Shown one piece after another: positions 7,986 through 11,545 of a DNA stretch of 11,545 nt (position 1 is the stretch's first letter; every line of letters begins with the position of its first letter). Both the position numbers and the translations under genes were made by a program. The DNA is from an uncultured Bacteroidales bacterium (lineage in GTDB: Bacteria > Bacteroidota > Bacteroidia > Bacteroidales > Paludibacteraceae), in NCBI GenBank assembly GCA_903873355.1, contig CAIQOG010000513.1, positions 1-11,545 on the forward strand, read 5' to 3'. Under the pieces are notes generated by a model. It was not told where the DNA came from. It made no database searches and saw nothing but the letters and a program-made list of their open reading frames with translations.

Positions 7986-9278
7986 ATGAATAAATTAATT
8001 CAAAAGTCGTTATTACTTTCCATTCTCGTGATGTGTTTCTCATTGACATTAAATGCTGCAGAAACTCTTGTGAAAATTACCGTTACTGCCGACCATTCTG
8101 ACTGGGTGTACAAGCTAAATGAAAAAGTAAAGTTCAAGGTTTCTGTTACTCAAAATGGCGAATTATTGAAAAATGTAAAGATCAGTTATGAGATTGGTCC
8201 AGAAAAAATGATCCCTGTCTTAAAAGAAACAGTCAACTTAGAAAACGGTCAACTGGAGATAGACGGTGGTACCATGCAAATTGCCGGTTTTCTGCGTTGT
8301 ACGGTGAAAGCAAAAATACAGGAAACAAACGTCGAAGGTAAAGCCACTGCCGCATTTAATCCTGAAAAAATTGCACCCACAACCACTGTTCCTGCCGATT
8401 TTATCCAGTTTTGGGACAAAGCTAAAGCCGATAATGCTAAAATTCCATTGGATGCTCAAATGACTTTGTTATCAAACAGATGTACCAATAAAGTGAATGT
8501 GTATCAAGTCAATGTTCAAAACTGCAAAATAGGAATGCGGGAATATGGAATATTATGCGTACCGAAAGCTCCCGGAAAATACCCAGCAGTATTGGAAGTG
8601 CCAGGAGCCGGTGTACGACCCTACAGTGGTTTTGTAGGTATGGCAGAAAAAGGAATTATTACCTTACAAATTGGCATTCATGGAATTCCTGTTACACTCG
8701 ATTCAATTGTTTATGACAATTTAAGATATGGTGCATTAGATGGATATAATACCTATAATCTTGATAATAAAGATGAGTATTATTACAAACATGTCTATTT
8801 GGGATGCGTTCGCGCCATCGATTTTATAACTACCTTGCCCGAATACGATGGTCATACGATGGCTGTTGCAGGTGGAAGTCAAGGTGGTGCATTAGCTATA
8901 GTAACTGCTGCATTAGACAAACGGGTAATTTGCCTTTCTTCATTTTATCCTGCACTGTGTGATGTGACAGGTTATCTGTTCGGAAGAGCCGGTGGTTGGC
9001 CGCATGCATTCAACAAACCATCATTTGTAACCAACCAAAAAGTGGAAACTTCTAAATATTACGATGTGGTCAATTTTGCCAAACAATTGACCGTTCCAGG
9101 TTTCTATGCATTTGGATTTAATGACGAATCATGTCCTCCAACTTCTACATATTCTGCTTATAACAGTATTACAGCACCCAAAACTTTACTTATTGCAAAA
9201 GAAATGGGACATGCTTCAACAACAGAGCAACAAAACAAGTCGAATGAATTTTTATATAAACAGCTTAATGTAAAATAA
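7986..9278 (+). CDS. CE7-type acetyl (xylan) esterase, copy 1, with N-terminal Ig-like domain
   Basis: A 430-residue protein with a type I signal peptide (1 to about 24, TLNA). A beta-rich domain at about 28-125 ('VKFKVSVTQNGELLKNVKISYE') looks Ig-like. The alpha/beta-hydrolase domain of the acetyl xylan esterase/cephalosporin-C deacetylase family starts near P136-A-D-F. The catalytic triad is readable: Ser298 in G-G-S-Q-G-G, Asp380 in F-N-D-E-S-C-P-P, and His409 in E-M-G-H. The G-x-S-Q-G elbow and the D-x-x-C-P-P segment are CE7 hallmarks. The usual CE7 R-G-Q segment appears as I-G-I-H-G (229-233). CE7 enzymes release acetate from short acylated sugars and oligosaccharides. In this locus the likely substrate is an O-acetylated pectic oligosaccharide in the periplasm (inference). 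It lies 32 bases after the GH31 gene and 61 before a close paralogue, with which it is roughly three-quarters identical by eye. Confidence 0.93.
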   Translation: MNKLIQKSLLLSILVMCFSLTLNAAETLVKITVTADHSDWVYKLNEKVKFKVSVTQNGELLKNVKISYEIGPEKMIPVLKETVNLENGQLEIDGGTMQIAGFLRCTVKAKIQETNVEGKATAAFNPEKIAPTTTVPADFIQFWDKAKADNAKIPLDAQMTLLSNRCTNKVNVYQVNVQNCKIGMREYGILCVPKAPGKYPAVLEVPGAGVRPYSGFVGMAEKGIITLQIGIHGIPVTLDSIVYDNLRYGALDGYNTYNLDNKDEYYYKHVYLGCVRAIDFITTLPEYDGHTMAVAGGSQGGALAIVTAALDKRVICLSSFYPALCDVTGYLFGRAGGWPHAFNKPSFVTNQKVETSKYYDVVNFAKQLTVPGFYAFGFNDESCPPTSTYSAYNSITAPKTLLIAKEMGHASTTEQQNKSNEFLYKQLNVK

Positions 9279-9339
9279 AATATCAGTTTAGCAATTTCAA
9301 AGCAGTAAAATTACCTTTCAATTTGAAACTTTACAAATT

Positions 9340-10629
9340 ATGAAAAAATCAATTCAGAAATACATAACTGTAGCACTATTGTTTATCTGTATATCATTTA
9401 CTGTTGCTGAAAGTCCTGTAAAAATTACCGTAACAGCCGACCATGCTGATTGGGTTTACCAACTAAAAGAAAGGGTAAAGTTTAAGGTTTTTGTAACTCA
9501 AAATGGAGCATTACTCAACAATGTGAAAATCAGTTATGAAGTGGGTGCTGAAAAAATGATTCCAACTTTAAAAAGCTCAGTTAATCTGGGAAATGGTCAA
9601 CTGGAAATTGATGGAGGCACAATGACCAGCCCTGGATTTCTACGTTGCACCGTAAGAGCTGAAATTGAAAATAAAAACTATCGTGGTATGGCTACAGTAG
9701 CTTATAATCCTGAGAAAATTGAATCGACAACTACTGTTCCTACTGATTTTCTTCAGTTTTGGGACAAGGCAAAAGCAGATAATGTGAAGATACCATTGGA
9801 TGCCCAAATGACATTACTCCCAAATAAATGTACTGAGAAGGTAAATGTATATCAAATCAATGTTCAAAACTGTAAAATAGGAATGCGGGTGTATGGAATA
9901 TTATGTGTACCCAAAGCTCTCGGAAAATATCCAGCCCTACTTTGTTTGCCGGGATCAGGTGTGAAACCCTATTATACGGGGATTGTAGATAAAGCGGAGA
10001 AGGGGATGATTACATTGGTAATTGGCATTCACGGCATACCCGTAACCTTGGATTCAATAGTTTATGCCAACTTAGACCGTGGAGCTTTGGCCGAATATCA
10101 AACTTTTAACCTTGACAACAAAGATGCGTATTATTTCAAGCATGTTTATTTGGGTTGTGTTCGTGCTATTGATTTTATAACTACCCTACCCGAATATGAT
10201 GGTCATAATCTGATTGTTTCCGGAGGTAGTCAGGGAGGAGCTTTGGCTATAGTGACCGCTGCATTAGATAAACGGGTCATTTGTCTTTCGTCATTTTATC
10301 CGGCACTTTGCGATGTCACAGGATATCAATTTGGAAGGGCAGGTGGCTGGCCACTTGAATTCAATAAACCGGAATTGGCCACAAAGGAAAATATGGAAAC
10401 CTTACGATATTACGATGTAGTTAATTTTGCTAAACAATTGACAGTCCCTGGATTTTATGCTTTCGGTTTTAATGATGTATATTGTCCACCGACTTCAATA
10501 TACGCAGCCTATAATAGTATTTCAGCACCTAAAACATTAGTGATTGCCAAAGAAATGGGGCATTCTTTATCGGCTGAGCAGAAAAATAAGTCAAATGAAT
10601 TTCTGTATAAGCAATTGAATGTGAAATAA
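9340..10629 (+). CDS. CE7-type acetyl (xylan) esterase, copy 2, tandem paralogue
   Basis: A 429-residue protein colinear over its whole length with the preceding gene, including signal peptide (1-23, FTVA/E), Ig-like N-domain and CE7 hydrolase domain. The triad is intact: Ser297 in G-G-S-Q-G-G, Asp379 in F-N-D-V-Y-C-P-P, and His408 in E-M-G-H. So this is a second working enzyme by sequence, not a decaying copy. Long blocks are identical to copy 1, such as the stretch from 'GGSQGG' through 'CDVTGY'. Differences cluster in three places: around 'LCLPGSGVKPYYTGIV' (copy 1 'LEVPGAGVRPYSGFV'), 'ANLDRGALAEYQTFN', and the segment after 'GRAGGWP'. These may be substrate-facing loops, which would fit divergence in acyl position or sugar recognition. 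Duplication by unequal crossover is the simplest origin. Annotation as an acetyl esterase is firm at family level; the natural substrate is unknown. Confidence 0.93.
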   Translation: MKKSIQKYITVALLFICISFTVAESPVKITVTADHADWVYQLKERVKFKVFVTQNGALLNNVKISYEVGAEKMIPTLKSSVNLGNGQLEIDGGTMTSPGFLRCTVRAEIENKNYRGMATVAYNPEKIESTTTVPTDFLQFWDKAKADNVKIPLDAQMTLLPNKCTEKVNVYQINVQNCKIGMRVYGILCVPKALGKYPALLCLPGSGVKPYYTGIVDKAEKGMITLVIGIHGIPVTLDSIVYANLDRGALAEYQTFNLDNKDAYYFKHVYLGCVRAIDFITTLPEYDGHNLIVSGGSQGGALAIVTAALDKRVICLSSFYPALCDVTGYQFGRAGGWPLEFNKPELATKENMETLRYYDVVNFAKQLTVPGFYAFGFNDVYCPPTSIYAAYNSISAPKTLVIAKEMGHSLSAEQKNKSNEFLYKQLNVK

Positions 10630-10649
10630 TCAATTAGAAATCATTTTTT

Positions 10650-11545
10650 ATGTTTGAAAAATATTATTCTAAAGCTACCGGAATCATCATGATTCTTTTG
10701 CTTATTCAGTTTTCATTATTCGCAGTCAAAAGCACCGACTCAAAAAACTTGATTTTCAAGGATGGCGACCGAGTGGCATTTATTGGAAACAGTATTACGC
10801 ATGGTGGTTTATATCATTTATATATCCAAAGCTATTATCAAACCCGTTTTCCGGAAAGGAATATAGAGTTTTACAATTGTGGAGTTGGTGGAGATATTAC
10901 AACAAATGTCTTAGATAGAATGGATTACGATATCTTATCACATAATCCAACAGTTGCAGTCATAAAATTGGGAATGAACGATGCTGGTAGCAGCTTTTAT
11001 GAGAAGAAACATACTGCCGAAGAGTTGTTAATAGAACAAAATCGAATTGTGGCGAAATACACAAAAGAAATGCGTGAAATTATCCGAAGATTAAAAGACA
11101 GTTGCACCCCGCGCATATTCATTATCAAACCAACTCCTTATGATCCCAATTGTAAATCCGCAAATCGACTTGTTTTGACTGGAAAAAATGAAACCATTCA
11201 AAAATTGACGGTTGCTGTTGATGAATTAGCAAATGAATCAGGTGCAACTTTAGTTGATTTTTATAATCCACTCAATGAGCTTAATATTAAACTGCAATTG
11301 GTAGATTCTAACTTTACGGCGATTGGCAAAGATCGTGTTCACCCAGGACCAATGGGGCATTTATTGATGGCGTATCTGTTTCTGAAAATACAACAAGTAC
11401 CAGAAATCATATCAAAAGTAGAGATTGATGTTAACCCTAAAATCAAGTCAAAGACTTTTAATGCAACTGTAACTAATTTAAAAAAAGGAAAAAATCAAAT
11501 CTCATTTGAATTGATTGAAAATGCAATTCCATTTCCAATTAGTCG
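10650..11545 (+). CDS. SGNH/GDSL-family esterase, N-terminal part (3' end outside window)
   Basis: An open frame from the ATG at 10650 to the window edge gives 298 residues with no stop, so the gene continues. The N-terminus has a basic/hydrophobic secretion signal (about 1-26, 'IIMILLLIQFSLFA'). All SGNH blocks are present: block I F-I-G-N-S48-I-T (nucleophile Ser48, with Asn where classical GDSL enzymes have Asp), block II C-G78-V-G-G-D, block III G-M-N110-D, and block V D228-R-V-H231-P with the catalytic Asp and His. The hydrolase domain ends near residue 255. The remaining residues begin a further segment ('VEIDVNPKIKSKTFNATVTNL') that looks beta-rich. Enzymes of this fold in PULs remove acetyl or other ester groups from glycans. 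Only 20 bases separate it from the second CE7 gene, so co-transcription is likely and it would be the third esterase of the operon. The substrate is not readable. Confidence 0.9.
   Translation, partial: MFEKYYSKATGIIMILLLIQFSLFAVKSTDSKNLIFKDGDRVAFIGNSITHGGLYHLYIQSYYQTRFPERNIEFYNCGVGGDITTNVLDRMDYDILSHNPTVAVIKLGMNDAGSSFYEKKHTAEELLIEQNRIVAKYTKEMREIIRRLKDSCTPRIFIIKPTPYDPNCKSANRLVLTGKNETIQKLTVAVDELANESGATLVDFYNPLNELNIKLQLVDSNFTAIGKDRVHPGPMGHLLMAYLFLKIQQVPEIISKVEIDVNPKIKSKTFNATVTNLKKGKNQISFELIENAIPFPIS

Larger units (their letters stand above)
7986..10629 (+). repeat. Tandem gene duplication (two CE7 esterase genes)
   Basis: The two genes are direct, head-to-tail copies covering signal peptide to C-terminus; both proteins end in 'KSNEFLYKQLNVK'. 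Synonymous positions have drifted widely between the copies while protein blocks around the triad stay identical. This points to an old duplication kept under selection, not a recent or assembly-derived repeat. The gap between them (9279-9339) shows little similarity to the gap before copy 1. Confidence 0.9.
1..11545 (+). other. Polysaccharide utilization locus, probably for an acetylated pectic glycan
   Basis: Eight consecutive same-strand genes encode transporter, binding proteins and secreted enzymes: SusC, SusD, FN3 lipoprotein, FN3-GH28, GH31, CE7, CE7, SGNH. Spacings are 11, 41, 69, 51, 32, 61 and 20 bases, and none of the gaps shows a stem followed by a T-run or a good Bacteroidota promoter (TAnnTTTG with an upstream TTTG). 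One long transcript starting upstream of susC is therefore the simplest model. The pectin assignment rests mainly on GH28. The acetylation assignment rests on three esterases in a row. The locus is cut at both ends, so further enzymes and the regulator are probably outside the window. Confidence 0.85.

Noticed and set aside
7986..10629. CE7 duplication as an assembly artefact or mobile-element product
   Set aside because: The copies differ at many synonymous and non-synonymous positions, both frames and triads are intact, and no inverted repeats, target-site duplications or transposase are visible around them.
10641..10650. T-run before the SGNH gene as a terminator tail
   Set aside because: The six T bases just before the ATG have no preceding GC-containing stem, and the gap is only 20 bases, which fits an operon junction better.
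1..11545. CRISPR array, tRNA/rRNA, insertion sequence or phage genes
   Set aside because: No regularly spaced direct repeats, no clover-leaf or rRNA-like segments and no transposase or integrase motifs were seen. Nearly all of the window is accounted for by PUL genes.

Overview
The window is a stretch of a polysaccharide utilization locus (PUL) from a member of the Bacteroidota. The evidence is the adjacent SusC/SusD pair, the lipoprotein that follows it, the AT-rich sequence, the mostly absent Shine-Dalgarno sequences and the row of secreted carbohydrate-active enzymes. An anaerobic Bacteroidales-type genome is plausible, but the sequence does not settle the genus.

Layout, all on the + strand: (1) the C-terminal 716 residues of a SusC-like TonB-dependent transporter, whose start lies before the window (1-2153); (2) a SusD-like lipoprotein (2165-3970); (3) a short lipoprotein made of two fibronectin-III-like domains in the SusE/F position (4012-4659); (4) an FN3-GH28 pectinase (4729-6282); (5) a GH31 glycosidase resembling the MYORG / PsGal31A alpha-galactosidase branch (6334-7953); (6, 7) two tandem, clearly duplicated CE7-type acetyl esterases (7986-9278 and 9340-10629); (8) the start of an SGNH/GDSL esterase that runs off the right edge (10650-11545). 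Gaps between genes are 11 to 69 bases. No gene is on the other strand, and no convincing terminator or internal promoter is visible, so this looks like one operon.

Working model (inference): SusC/D and the FN3 lipoprotein capture and import an acetylated pectic oligosaccharide. The three esterases remove acetyl (or other acyl) groups. The GH28 cuts galacturonic-acid linkages and the GH31 removes an alpha-linked side-chain or terminal sugar. The enzymes carry ordinary type I signal peptides, not lipoboxes, which fits a periplasmic location. No surface endo-enzyme, polysaccharide lyase, GH88/GH105 or regulator is in the window.

No wholly new system is evident. The points most worth a second look are the diverged CE7 pair with an unassigned N-terminal domain, the shortened FN3 lipoprotein, the GH31 with a variant nucleophile motif, and the GH28 in which the usual R-I-K motif reads Q-I-K.
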